From the NCBI GenBank assembly GCA_050952065.1, contig JBMNKF010000004.1, forward strand, positions 1-53,773: 53,773 bases of DNA, in the 5' to 3' direction. The position numbers and the translations under genes were made by a program. Of this stretch, positions 33,292-41,444 are shown in pieces. Below the pieces are notes generated by a model. That model was given only the letters and a program-made list of their open reading frames with translations, searched no databases and was not told where the DNA came from. This DNA is from JAXGZG01 sp050952065. GTDB taxonomy: Bacteria; Bacillota; Sulfobacillia; Fermentithermobacillales; Fermentithermobacillaceae. How positions within the stretch are numbered: position 1 is the first letter of the stretch; each line of letters begins with the position of its first letter.

Positions 33292-33616
33292 ATGAGCAAC
33301 GGTCCGAGGATCAAGATATACCATCCGCCGATGTGCTGCCCAACGGGATTATGCGACCAACCGTCGATCCTGTGCTCCTGATATCAACGAAGCGATCGTC
33401 GCTATCAAGAAGGAGGGCGTAACGGTGAAACGGTACTCGCTCAACTCGCAGCCACAGGAATTTCTCTCCAATCCCGAGGTACTACCCATGGTCAGAAAGC
33501 GTCAGCTGGCCGTTCTACCCATAACACTGGTGGATGGTAAGATGGCGGAAACTGGAGAGTATCCGACACTTGAGGAGGTGCAGCAGGCCCTGTCGCCGTC
33601 GGGACGACCGCAGTAA
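33292..33616 (+). pseudogene. arsD: ArsD arsenic metallochaperone, broken by two frameshifts
   Basis: ArsD hands As(III) to the ArsA pump ATPase. The first frame has KIYHPPMCCPTGLCDQ with the three As-binding Cys of ArsD. Then VDPVLL continues in a second frame, and DINEAIVAIKKEGVTVKRYS onward (FLSNPEVLPMVRKRQLAVLP, ITLVDGKMAETGEYPTLEE) in a third, ending at 33616. Two single-base losses near 33365 and 33385 explain it; adding one G at each (CCG GTC; CTG GAT) restores the whole protein. Either real decay or homopolymer error. No arsA gene lies in the window. Confidence 0.82.
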
Positions 33617-33717
33617 ATGGGCAGAGTATCGGTCCCGGCTATGGCCAAACATCTCAGCAGCCTGCTCCCAGATTGATGTACGCAATCGCCCTCCTTCTCC
33701 GCTCAATGGCCCTTGAC

Positions 33718-34299
33718 TCAGCAACACCTGGTTCCTGAGCCGCTGCCTTTGCCCCGCTCATTTATGGCTGCATAATACCGCTTCAGGTTCTCAGGTAAGA
33801 CATACTCCTGCTCTACCGGACTGCTGCTATGTCCCCCATAGACTTCCTTCAGTATGGCCTCAATTATCATCGCTTTCGGAGGAACCGTGTACTCATTGCC
33901 CTGATACACCCATACTCGGCAGTCAACGTCTTCCCCGCACAGATCGCCGCAGGAGTCGCAGAGACTTTCTTTGACTTCCATCTGGATGTCTCGGCCGTTC
34001 ACACGAATTGTGGGTGAACTGACGAACCTATGTTTGACGGCCAACTCCTCGCTAGTAACATTGATCTTGTTCACTACAACTTCTGACCCGGTCGCCTCGA
34101 GTACCTTCGCGACTTCCGCCAGCGCATCGTCAAGGCTCTGATCGGTTCCCTGACAGCGCGTACATACGCTCAAGTCCAGGTACAGGAAGTCTATCACTAT
34201 GTTTCTCTTCTTACCCCTGGCCGCGGGTGCGGGTACAGGCCCGCAACACCGTGGACCGCAGGAACAGCAACTGTCATCTGCACGCCTTCCATTAGTCAC
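33718..34299 (-). CDS. Cys-rich DUF2703-type protein of the ars locus
   Basis: About 193 residues, 16 or so Cys. N-terminal cluster DDSCCSCGPRCCGPV, then a thioredoxin-like domain with CxxC: FLYLDLSVCTRCQGTDQSLD, SSPTIRVNGRDIQMEV and LCDSCGDLCGEDVDCRVW; it ends SGSGTRCC. DUF2703 proteins occur in arsenic loci, but their function is not known. GTG start at 34299, with AAGGGGTGG 6 nt upstream; longer in-frame starts lack a site. Last gene of the minus-strand ars operon. Metal binding or thiol relay is inferred from Cys content. Confidence 0.8.
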   Translation of the reverse strand: MTNGRRADDSCCSCGPRCCGPVPAPAARGKKRNIVIDFLYLDLSVCTRCQGTDQSLDDALAEVAKVLEATGSEVVVNKINVTSEELAVKHRFVSSPTIRVNGRDIQMEVKESLCDSCGDLCGEDVDCRVWVYQGNEYTVPPKAMIIEAILKEVYGGHSSSPVEQEYVLPENLKRYYAAINERGKGSGSGTRCC

Positions 34300-34681
34300 T
34301 TGAAACCACCCCTTATTGTGTTCAGGTTCCACACGCTCTACATGCATAAAGACGGAGGACCAGAGAATAGGACGCATATAATCGCTGAAAGACGGCAATA
34401 GGCTTGATGCTTGGGTCTATCAAATAGCTGGAAATGCGATCGTCTCCACGTCTTCCACTTCCTCGTTGACCACCTTCACATCTCCATGGTCTGGCGACAG
34501 CAGACCATGCGGATCGACGCTGGCGCCGATCTGCACACTGTATTCGCAAACGAATCTGGGTTGCCTTATCGCCGTCAGGGCAGGCATTCCGGAGGCCTGC
34601 AGCAAGGTTGCTAAGATGGGCCTGGCGGCAGAGCGGGGGCTCCTTGATGGAGCCCTGCGTCCCTAACCTTGACCGGGTGCT
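34300..34681. other. Spacer within the ars operon
   Basis: About 380 bp between the thioredoxin-like and DUF2703 genes. It has a hairpin at 34637-34655 (GGGCTCC/GGAGCCC) without a T-run, which may reduce read-through. A 61-codon minus-strand frame (34420-34605) has plausible composition, but no recognised family and no clear ribosome binding site; possibly the remnant of a lost gene. Confidence 0.4.
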
Positions 34682-34927
34682 CTACAGTCCGAGGTACTTC
34701 CTCAAGATAGCCTCAGCCTCGTTCTGCTTGAGAAACCTACCTTGAAGGATTACTTTCCCATCCACTACTATTGCGGGAACGCGCATGACCCCGTAGCTCG
34801 CGATCTCCATAGCGTCGCCGATGCTTTCCACCGTGGCATCAAGGCCCAGCGCCGCGGCCGCAAGTTTGGTGTTCTCGAATGTCTCTAGGCTCTTCTTGCA
34901 GCAAGCCCCCAGCACTTTTATGTCCAC
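34682..34927 (-). CDS. Thioredoxin-like small redox protein
   Basis: 81 residues of the thioredoxin_3 / MTH895 type. The usual CxxC is replaced by adjacent Cys: DIKVLGACCKKSLETFEN. The cis-Pro loop is MRVPAIVVDGKVILQGR, and it ends AEAILRKYL, as in this family. GTG start at 34927 after GGGAGGGGATCCTT. Such genes often follow YraQ/ArsP-type permease genes, as here (26 bp gap), and may supply thiols to the permease; this link is inference. Confidence 0.85.
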   Translation of the reverse strand: MDIKVLGACCKKSLETFENTKLAAAALGLDATVESIGDAMEIASYGVMRVPAIVVDGKVILQGRFLKQNEAEAILRKYLGL

Positions 34928-34953
34928 AAGGATCCCCTCCCAATTCCAAATCT

Positions 34954-35967
34954 CTAGGTAAACAGGAAACTAAAGGCATTGAAGCCGTAGCCAATGATGA
35001 TAATGCCGACTGTCACGAGGCCGACGAACAGCGTCAGCAGTTTGGGCTTCACTACCCTGCCCAGCATGATTATTGATGGCAAGGAGAGAGCCGTAACACC
35101 CATCATGAAGGCCAGAATCGTGCCAAGACCTACCCCCTTCGCGTACAAGGCCTCCGCAACTGGGATTGTGCCGAAGATATCAGCGTACATGGGAACGCCC
35201 ACCACCGTCGCAATGACAACGGCAAACGGGTTCTTGCCCCCAAGGACTGCCTGGATCCACTCGTTCGGTATCCAGTTGTGGATCAAAGCGCCGATCCCTA
35301 CGCCCAAAAGAACGTACAGATACACCCTCTGCAGCGTTTCTTTCACCTGCTCAGAAGAGTACTGCCGCCGCTCTTGGGATGTGAGTTCGGGCGCCTCGAT
35401 GTCGATTTCTCCGCTGGGCTTGTTGAAACGTTCCACATACTCTTCCATATGGAGTCTCTCAATGGCGGTTCCGCCGGCAACAGCGAGCACGAGCCCGAAG
35501 ACCACGTAGGCAAGGGCAGTCTTTGCCCCGAAAACGCTCATCAAGATGACCAAAGAGCCGAGGTCGACCAACGGGGAGGAGATCAGGAAGGAGAAGGTTA
35601 CACCTAGCGGAAGCCCGGCGTTGGTAAAGCCGATAAAGAGAGGGATAGATGAGCAACTGCAGAACGGTGTCACGGTCCCGAGCAGGGCGCCAAAAAGGTT
35701 CCCTGAGATCCCATGGAAGCGTCCCAGGATCTTCTTCGTCCGCTCGGGCGGGAAGTAGCTTTGGATGTAGGAGACAATGTAGATCAGTACCGATAGCAAC
35801 ACCAGGATCTTGCTGGTGTCGTATAGGAAGAACTGGATACTGCCGCCAATTCGGCTCCCAGTATCCAGCCCTACTGACGTCAGAAGACTACCGAACAAGG
35901 CATTGAGCCAGCTCATTCCCAGTATCTGCTTCTGAAAGAAATCCCAAGCGACCTGTAGCGCCTCCAT
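34954..35967 (-). CDS. ArsP/YraQ-family permease (probable organoarsenical or thiol-metal efflux)
   Basis: 337 residues, about eight TM segments. The family motif TPFCSCSSIPLFIGFTNAG is present, with Cys suited to binding trivalent arsenicals; also FSFLISSPLVDLGSLVILM and VGVPMYADIFGTIPVAEAL, then ALSLPSIIMLGRVVKPKLL near the end. A charged cytoplasmic loop (about 170-220) sits in the middle. The ATG at 35967 follows GAGGAGAGATCAC. Gene order acr3 - permease - thioredoxin-like - DUF2703. The ArsP relatives export trivalent methylarsenicals; substrate here is inferred from context. Confidence 0.85.
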   Translation of the reverse strand: MEALQVAWDFFQKQILGMSWLNALFGSLLTSVGLDTGSRIGGSIQFFLYDTSKILVLLSVLIYIVSYIQSYFPPERTKKILGRFHGISGNLFGALLGTVTPFCSCSSIPLFIGFTNAGLPLGVTFSFLISSPLVDLGSLVILMSVFGAKTALAYVVFGLVLAVAGGTAIERLHMEEYVERFNKPSGEIDIEAPELTSQERRQYSSEQVKETLQRVYLYVLLGVGIGALIHNWIPNEWIQAVLGGKNPFAVVIATVVGVPMYADIFGTIPVAEALYAKGVGLGTILAFMMGVTALSLPSIIMLGRVVKPKLLTLFVGLVTVGIIIIGYGFNAFSFLFT

Positions 35968-36047
35968 GTGATCTCTCCTCACTGCCTACCCTTACTCGGG
36001 AGGACATCCACCGTTGTGCTAGCCTCACAGCATTCAACCATTCTACT

Positions 36048-37115
36048 TCAACGCTCTGACGGCTCTGGAAACCAGTGCTTGGTCCGGTTCGCAATCCAGA
36101 CAAGGCTGAGCATTATAGGTACTTCCTCCAAGACGCCGACGACGGTAGCCAGGGCGGCGCCTGAACCCAGACCAAACAAGGATATCGCGACCGCCACCGC
36201 GAGTTCGAAGAAGTTGCTGGCGCCTATCATCGCTGCAGGCGCGGCCACGGTCCTGTCAACCTTCCACAACTTAGCCCACCAGTATCCGATAGCGAAAATG
36301 AGGTAGGTCTGTATAGTCATCGGGATTGCGATGATCAGGATGTGAACCGGGTTATTCACAATAGTCTCGCCCTGGAATGAGAAGAGGATGACCAAAGTCA
36401 GCAGCAAAGCCACAATCGTAACCGGCTTGAGCTTGGGCAGGAACTTCTCGTTTAGCCACTGCACTCCGTGGATCTTGATAAGCCGCGAACGCGTCAGATA
36501 CCCGAGAACGAGTGGGATCACGATGTAGAGGAAGACTGACAGAAAGATCGTATCATAGGGCACTTTCAGCGACGTAAGGCCCAACTCGAGCATGACGATC
36601 GGGGCATATAGTATGAGAAGCACCAGGTCGTTGATGGCAACTTGCACTAGAGTGTGGGCCGCATTTCCATCACACAAGTAGCTCCACACAAAGACCATTG
36701 CGGTACACGGCGCTGCGCCCAGGAGGATGGCACCTGCCACGTACTGATCCGCAAGCGCTGGCGGGATCCACTGAGCGAAAAGCCCCTTCAAGAACAAAAC
36801 CGCCAGCCCAAACATGGTGAATGGCTTAATCAGCCAGTTCACGACCGAGGTCACGATCAGCCCTTTCGGCTGTCTGCCGGTTCGGACTATGCTTCCGAAA
36901 TCAATCTGGATCATCATGGGATAGATCATCGCCCAGATGAGGATAGCCACCGGAATTGACACCTGGGCGTACTCCCACTGGCTCAAGAACTTCGGGATCG
37001 ATGGGATCTTTAGGCCGATGGTAACCCCAGCGATAATGCAGGCAGTAACCCAAAGGGTCAGGTATCTATCGAAGAGACTAAGCCCCGACTTCCTTCCATC
37101 CATAGCATGACGCAT
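36048..37115 (-). CDS. acr3: ACR3-family arsenite efflux transporter
   Basis: Exports As(OH)3 out of the cell. 355 residues, ten TM segments. It begins LSLFDRYLTLWVTACIIAG as ACR3 proteins do; the conserved Cys essential for transport is in GAAPCTAMVFVWSYL; later APAAMIGASNFFELAVAVAI and GVLEEVPIMLSLVWIA. The ATG at 37115 has GGAGGTGA 8 nt upstream; a longer frame upstream lacks a site. First gene of the minus-strand ars operon. A GCATATAA motif like the centre of the arsR operator lies about 140 bp upstream, suggesting ArsR control. Confidence 0.93.
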   Translation of the reverse strand: MRHAMDGRKSGLSLFDRYLTLWVTACIIAGVTIGLKIPSIPKFLSQWEYAQVSIPVAILIWAMIYPMMIQIDFGSIVRTGRQPKGLIVTSVVNWLIKPFTMFGLAVLFLKGLFAQWIPPALADQYVAGAILLGAAPCTAMVFVWSYLCDGNAAHTLVQVAINDLVLLILYAPIVMLELGLTSLKVPYDTIFLSVFLYIVIPLVLGYLTRSRLIKIHGVQWLNEKFLPKLKPVTIVALLLTLVILFSFQGETIVNNPVHILIIAIPMTIQTYLIFAIGYWWAKLWKVDRTVAAPAAMIGASNFFELAVAVAISLFGLGSGAALATVVGVLEEVPIMLSLVWIANRTKHWFPEPSER

Positions 37116-37494
37116 ACGGTAAGTCACCTCCAAGACTAACGAGTAAGACACCACTTAGCAGAGAGTCTATCTCCTGGCGAAAGCGTGAGACGCAACGCCA
37201 TTCACTCAGCTTGACAACAGCAGGGTTCCGTCTGGTGCCAGTATACGCTTATATGCCCACATAGGCAATCATCAGATGTCGAGATCTGCGCATCTGCTCA
37301 TACAGGCATATGTCGGCTCGGGTCTATCTGTTCCGGGGTCTCAGTCTTGCGAACAGCCTATGGCCATTGTGCCTACCATATCCAGGTTACGAACCTCTTC
37401 AGCGCCTCTATTTCAAAGCCGGCTGGTAACGACTAGATGAGACCTTCTGAGATAGGCAGTAGTAGCGGGAACGGATCTGCTCATATAACGAAAA
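37116..37494. other. Upstream region of acr3
   Basis: No gene seen. On the minus strand GTGGGCATATAAGCGTATAC lies around 37235-37256 and shares GCATATAA with the arsR operator, and TATAC could be part of a -10 element. The rest is featureless. Confidence 0.35.
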
Positions 37495-37530
37495 CACCGC
37501 CAGAGTCCTCCCTGCTCTCGGCGGTTTTTT
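37495..37530. terminator. Intrinsic terminator at the boundary of the low-GC cassette
   Basis: ACCGCC-AGAG pairs with CTCT-CGGCGGT (one bulge) and TTTTTT follows on the plus strand; on the minus strand the tail is TGTTTTC. It can stop minus-strand transcripts leaving the cassette before acr3. Confidence 0.65.
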
Positions 37531-37557
37531 GCTGGCTAATGCTTATATTATTGATAC

Positions 37558-37596
37558 GATGCACACCCCTACCGATAAATCGTTAGCGAAGGTATC
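37558..37596 (+). repeat. Left copy of the cassette-flanking repeat
   Basis: GATGCACACCCCT (37558-37570), followed after 4 bp by ATAAATCGTTAGCGAAGGTA and TC (37575-37596), then a degenerate second AATCGTTAGCGAGGGT. A similar block in the same orientation is at 44192-44248. Confidence 0.75.
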
Positions 37597-37661
37597 AATC
37601 GTTAGCGAGGGTTTGTTGCAGCTCTTTCTTATCGTGTTATAAAGGATATTCATCTTCTCGC

Positions 37662-37760
37662 TCACTTTCTGCACAAGCAAAACGGATGCCCTTCCAGGTC
37701 AATCAGTGTGACAAAATGGTCACCGCCGTATTGGGATTGTGGCAATATCCGGCTTGTCGA
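37662..37760 (-). pseudogene. C-terminal remnant of a VOC/glyoxalase-like protein
   Basis: The minus-strand frame QSQYGGDHFVTLIDLEGHPF ending CLCRK has the usual end of VOC-superfamily proteins. There is no start codon, and only about 30 codons keep similarity. A leftover inside the cassette. Confidence 0.55.
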
Positions 37761-37834
37761 ACCCACCCGCAGGATGAGCAGGTGTCGTCTCCACAATGTG
37801 TCGGCATTTTTCTTAACATGATTTTATCATCCTT

Positions 37835-38656
37835 TCATTCTTTATTCGGCACACAGCGCATTCCGTCTCCGGTTACATACGGCTTCACCGCGCGACTTGC
37901 CCAATATGCCGGAATCCCATCAGCAATGGCAGACGGCTCATTATTAAAATCCTCGAATACATCGGTCAGTAGGAAACCAGCTTTTAACTGGCCGCCAAGC
38001 TGCTCGTCCAGCGTATGGCTGAACTGGATACCCTCATGATTTTTGACCATCCGGTCGTATTGTTCTTTCGGCATTTTCAAAGGGTCATACGGCAATTTAT
38101 TCTCAATCACCATCGGACGCACGGTAACGTCCTCAACGATAAAATTGAACCCGTTATCCATTCCTGCGAGCAGAACACCACCACGCCGCAGGATGCGGAA
38201 GCACTCATTCCAAACATGGTAAACGTCCTCTATGTAGCAGTTGGACACAGGGTGAAATATCACATCGAAGCTTTCATCATCAAATGGAAGCCGCTTTGTC
38301 ATATCCGCCTTAACGATGTTGATATCATAGCCTTCGCGCTGTGCCACCATGCGTTCGCTGTCAAGCTGGCTGTCAGAATAATCTAGCACCGTGCAATCAG
38401 CACCGAGCGCGGCAAAAACCGGCATCTGTTGACCGCCACCGCTCGCAAGTCCAAGCAGATTGACACCGCTCAGGAAACCGTCTTTCAAATACGGAGAAAA
38501 CCACTGTTTCGGCACAGGCTTGCACGGTGTCAGAATGACCTCCCAATTACCATTTTTCGCATTCTCATACGCCTCGTGTGTTATAGGAACTGCCCAGCAG
38601 CAGCCATTCATCGCCCATACATCCCATGTTTTTGAGTTGATTTCAGTGTAGCTCAT
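37835..38656 (-). CDS. Class I SAM-dependent methyltransferase
   Basis: 273 residues. Motif I region GVNLLGLASGGGQQMPVFAA, motif II TVLDYSDSQLDSERM, and acidic MTKRLPFDDESFDVIFHPVS, then ECFRILRRGGVLLAGMDNG. Substrate unknown. It lacks the Cys residues needed for an arsenite methylase, so ArsM is unlikely despite the location. ATG with GAGGTGG upstream. Base composition is clearly more AT-rich than the ars genes, as is all of 37.6-44.2 kb, suggesting a separate origin. Confidence 0.85.
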   Translation of the reverse strand: MSYTEINSKTWDVWAMNGCCWAVPITHEAYENAKNGNWEVILTPCKPVPKQWFSPYLKDGFLSGVNLLGLASGGGQQMPVFAALGADCTVLDYSDSQLDSERMVAQREGYDINIVKADMTKRLPFDDESFDVIFHPVSNCYIEDVYHVWNECFRILRRGGVLLAGMDNGFNFIVEDVTVRPMVIENKLPYDPLKMPKEQYDRMVKNHEGIQFSHTLDEQLGGQLKAGFLLTDVFEDFNNEPSAIADGIPAYWASRAVKPYVTGDGMRCVPNKE

Positions 38657-38742
38657 TTTCCACCTCTTCTTTTATCGGATACTTAGCCGCATTTTTTACC
38701 GTCTTGTCCTCAACCGCTTTTGCCAAGTCTACATCATACCCC

Positions 38743-39546
38743 CTATACCCCCTCTGTCGATTTCATGCAATAGACTATTTTCTTTGCCCGCTCGACGGCC
38801 AGACGTAAAAATTCAAGCGGGTCTGTTATGCCTTCAAAGTTTTTATTTCCAATCTCCAGCGCCGCTACATCGGGATAAGAACTTCCGGCTAACTTGGTAG
38901 CTATATCGTTCCAATTAATACCACCTGAAAACGGCAGGGCGTGCCAGTCGTCAAACCCAGCATTATCATGCAAATGTACCGCTTTTAGCTTATGGCCGTA
39001 CAAAGACAACAAATCCACTTTCGGAGTAAACACATTCCAGTGACCACTGTCAAAACAAAATCCCAATTTGTCTGACTGGACATTTTTGAAAATGTCCTCC
39101 AGATACTCCGGGCGGCTCATGTTTTCAACGGCAATGCTTATATCAAGTCGCTCTGCCATATCGACAAGCCGCTTCATACGTTCAAGTCCAATGGAGAAGT
39201 CTTGCGGCATTTTTACTGTTTTGGTGCCGCTCTTATTCTCCGGGTGCATGACTACCGTTTGTATTCCACAAGCGGCGCATTCCTCAATACAGGCAACAAG
39301 TTCATCAAAAGCAGCTTGTCCGTCAAGAGTATCCTTCCATAAATCGTTCGCGCGTAGATACGGCGCGTGTGCGTTTTCTATTTTCAAGCCGATTTTACTT
39401 GCGTATTCGGGGAATTGCTTATAATCTTTATCAAAGTAGTCCGCCCATAAAAGCATCACACCCCCAAATCCCGCTTCTTTTATAAGGCGCAAGCGTTCCT
39501 GCGGCGAAAGATTATAGCCAAAGCAATCTACAATGGATAGGTTCAT
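38743..39546 (-). CDS. Sugar phosphate isomerase/epimerase family (xylose isomerase-like TIM barrel)
   Basis: 267 residues. AP-endonuclease-2/xylose-isomerase-like barrel: LIKEAGFGGVMLLWADYF, AHAPYLRANDLWKD, TVVMHPENKSGTKTV, ISIAVENMSRPEYLEDIF with a metal Glu, LGFCFDSGHWNVF and LKAVHLHDNAGFDDWHALPF, the usual metal His/Asp/Glu positions. Start ATG at 39546 overlaps the stop of the next upstream gene by 4 bp, so they are co-translated. Substrate unknown. Confidence 0.85.
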   Translation of the reverse strand: MNLSIVDCFGYNLSPQERLRLIKEAGFGGVMLLWADYFDKDYKQFPEYASKIGLKIENAHAPYLRANDLWKDTLDGQAAFDELVACIEECAACGIQTVVMHPENKSGTKTVKMPQDFSIGLERMKRLVDMAERLDISIAVENMSRPEYLEDIFKNVQSDKLGFCFDSGHWNVFTPKVDLLSLYGHKLKAVHLHDNAGFDDWHALPFSGGINWNDIATKLAGSSYPDVAALEIGNKNFEGITDPLEFLRLAVERAKKIVYCMKSTEGV

Positions 39547-40019
39547 ACAACCACTCCCAACTGTTTTAATATCCTGCTTATTCTAAATGTACAATCCGCT
39601 TTCCGGTCAGCCGGATTCCGCCATGAATCGGATAGCGGGAAGTGAATACCGTCCGCAAATGCAGCTTCAATAATCAACGCCCACTTTTTCGCAACAGAGA
39701 GCGCTGATTTGTTTTCCGAGTCAAACAAGCGCAGCCATGCGTCGAGCATCAAATCGCCATATGTTTTGGAATCGTGCTTCTTTTCGTGAAACACGGTGGG
39801 TTCCGGGTTGGCAAGATTTGCTTCCATATAATGCATTGCACAGCATATCGGTTCGTCGTCTTTTGTGAAGCCGAGAATGCGAAGCCGCCTGAGCGCCTGC
39901 TCTGTCGTCATCAGCTGCGATTTAGTCGGATTGCTGAGCGTATGGAAATGCACCCAGCTGCCATCGTCATGCTGGAGAGCGAGGATTTGTGATGCCCATT
40001 TTGAGTCTTTATAGGCCAT
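39543..40019 (-). CDS. Hypothetical protein, prenyltransferase/terpene cyclase-repeat-like
   Basis: 158 residues, not firmly recognised. ILALQHDDGSWVHFHTLS and MTTEQALRRLRILGF look like the Q(x)DG(x)W repeats of alpha-alpha toroid proteins, but the protein is far too short to be a full enzyme. Overlaps its neighbours at both ends (11 bp with the upstream frame, 4 bp with the downstream gene), so it belongs to one operon. Function unknown. Confidence 0.7.
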   Translation of the reverse strand: MAYKDSKWASQILALQHDDGSWVHFHTLSNPTKSQLMTTEQALRRLRILGFTKDDEPICCAMHYMEANLANPEPTVFHEKKHDSKTYGDLMLDAWLRLFDSENKSALSVAKKWALIIEAAFADGIHFPLSDSWRNPADRKADCTFRISRILKQLGVVV

Positions 40020-40576
40020 TTAGTTTTGCCTCCTCAGCCATTTTCCATGAATCCGGAAAATAAGTGCGCATAAACACAGCCTTTGGAGATTGCGACCCCA
40101 GCAGGCGGTTTTTCAGGATGGAGTTTTTCATCATCTCCGTAATTTCGCTTTTTTTCTCTTCAGATAAGGTTTGATATCGAACAATATGAACCTTGCCAAA
40201 TCGCTCGGCTTCGCAAATATCTTCATAGACATTATTTATATGTTCTTCACGTTTTATTTTTATAGGAGAAACCGCCACCCAAACACCTTTCGTGTGTCCT
40301 GTAGTTATGTCTTTACTGTCACAGTGGTAAATCGTTCCGTTTCGCCCCATATATAAGACTTCAAGTTGCTGCGGAAACTGCTCGTGATATACTACAACGC
40401 CATCATCTGACACTCCACAAGTTACATGGTTGATGTCCTTATCCCGCAGATAGAAAAGCGCATACTCCTTGTTTGGCGTGAAATAGCAAACCTTTTTATC
40501 ATTGCCATGTAATGTGGATAAAGGGTCAAGATGTAATAATCCACTTGTATTGCTTGCATGATAAAAAACGGTAGGT
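40009..40576 (-). pseudogene. 3' part of a gene split by IS21-family element 1
   Basis: The minus-strand frame is open from the IS edge: TVFYHASNTSGLLHLDPLST, then HGNDKKVCYFTPNKEYALFY and on to the stop at 40009. An internal ATG lies at 40413, but the similarity-looking part starts earlier, right at the IS boundary. When the IS and one 5-bp target copy are removed, this frame joins in phase with the C-terminal frame of the GNAT gene at 43131 (GAG AAA CCT ACC GTT). It is therefore a disrupted gene, perhaps a fusion. Domain not recognised. Confidence 0.65.
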
Positions 40577-40673
40577 TGTCAACGGCCATTTAAATCTCCC
40601 CACTTTCGGCCAAACTTTTTCCCCACCTCCTTTGTCGTTCGCTGACGTTTCGAATCGGTAGTGCTAGACAGCT

Positions 40674-41444
40674 TTAGGCCAGCGGCGCCACCTCCTTGCC
40701 GTCCCTCTTCACGTGATCTCTCAAACGGTAGCTGTCACCTTTTAGGTTGAACAGGTGAGCGTGATGCAGCAGTCTGTCGAGGATCGCCGTGACGATGACC
40801 GAGTCGTGGAAGACCCCGGACCACTCCTGAAACGGTCTGTTGCTCGTCACGATGACAGCCTGTCGTTCGTATGCCTGGTTGATGACCTGGAAGAAGTGGT
40901 TCGAGGCTGTCTTGTCCAGACTGAGAAACCCTAATTCATCGATGATGAGCAGGTCGAACTTGGCGTAGCGCTCAAGCTCTCGTTTGAAGTTGCCGTCAGC
41001 CAAAGAGGCGTAGAGGTTGTCGACAAGGTCCTGGGCTGTTGTGAAGCGTACGTTGTACCCGGCTTCCACGGCCAAGTGGCCCAAGGAGATCGCCAGGTGC
41101 GACTTCCCGACACCACTGGGTCCCAAGAAGATCACGTTCTCTGCCGCTCTCACGAAGTCCAGGTTTGCCAACATCCGGACTCGCGCCTCGTTTACCGCCG
41201 GCTGAAGTCCAAAATCGAACTTATCCAGGGTCTTTCCGGAGGGGAACCGCGCCACGCGAAAGCGGAGTTCCTTCTGCGTGGCGTCTCTGGCCATCACCTC
41301 TTGGTCCACCAGATAGGTCACCAGTGAGAGCGGGTCTTTGAAACGCATGAGCTGCTCACGTTCAGCATCCGACTCGAGAATCTCACGGAAACGTCGCAGT
41401 TTCAGGCGCTTAAGTCCTGCCTCAAGGCTTTCCATGGAACTCAT
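40674..41444 (-). CDS. istB: IS21-family helper ATPase IstB
   Basis: AAA+ DnaA/DnaC-like ATPase that directs IstA to target DNA. 256 residues: Walker A FLGPSGVGKSHLAISLG, Walker B FDLLIIDELGFLSLDK, sensor VIVTSNRPFQEWSGVFHD, end DRLLHHAHLFNLKGDSYRLR. ATG overlaps the istA stop by 4 bp, the usual IS21 arrangement. Confidence 0.95.
   Translation of the reverse strand: MSSMESLEAGLKRLKLRRFREILESDAEREQLMRFKDPLSLVTYLVDQEVMARDATQKELRFRVARFPSGKTLDKFDFGLQPAVNEARVRMLANLDFVRAAENVIFLGPSGVGKSHLAISLGHLAVEAGYNVRFTTAQDLVDNLYASLADGNFKRELERYAKFDLLIIDELGFLSLDKTASNHFFQVINQAYERQAVIVTSNRPFQEWSGVFHDSVIVTAILDRLLHHAHLFNLKGDSYRLRDHVKRDGKEVAPLA

Noticed and set aside
34420..34605. Minus-strand 61-codon frame between two ars genes
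   Set aside because: Plausible composition but no family match and no start signal; described only as part of the spacer.
37835..38656. Arsenite methyltransferase ArsM
   Set aside because: A SAM methyltransferase, but without the conserved Cys set and in a segment of different composition.
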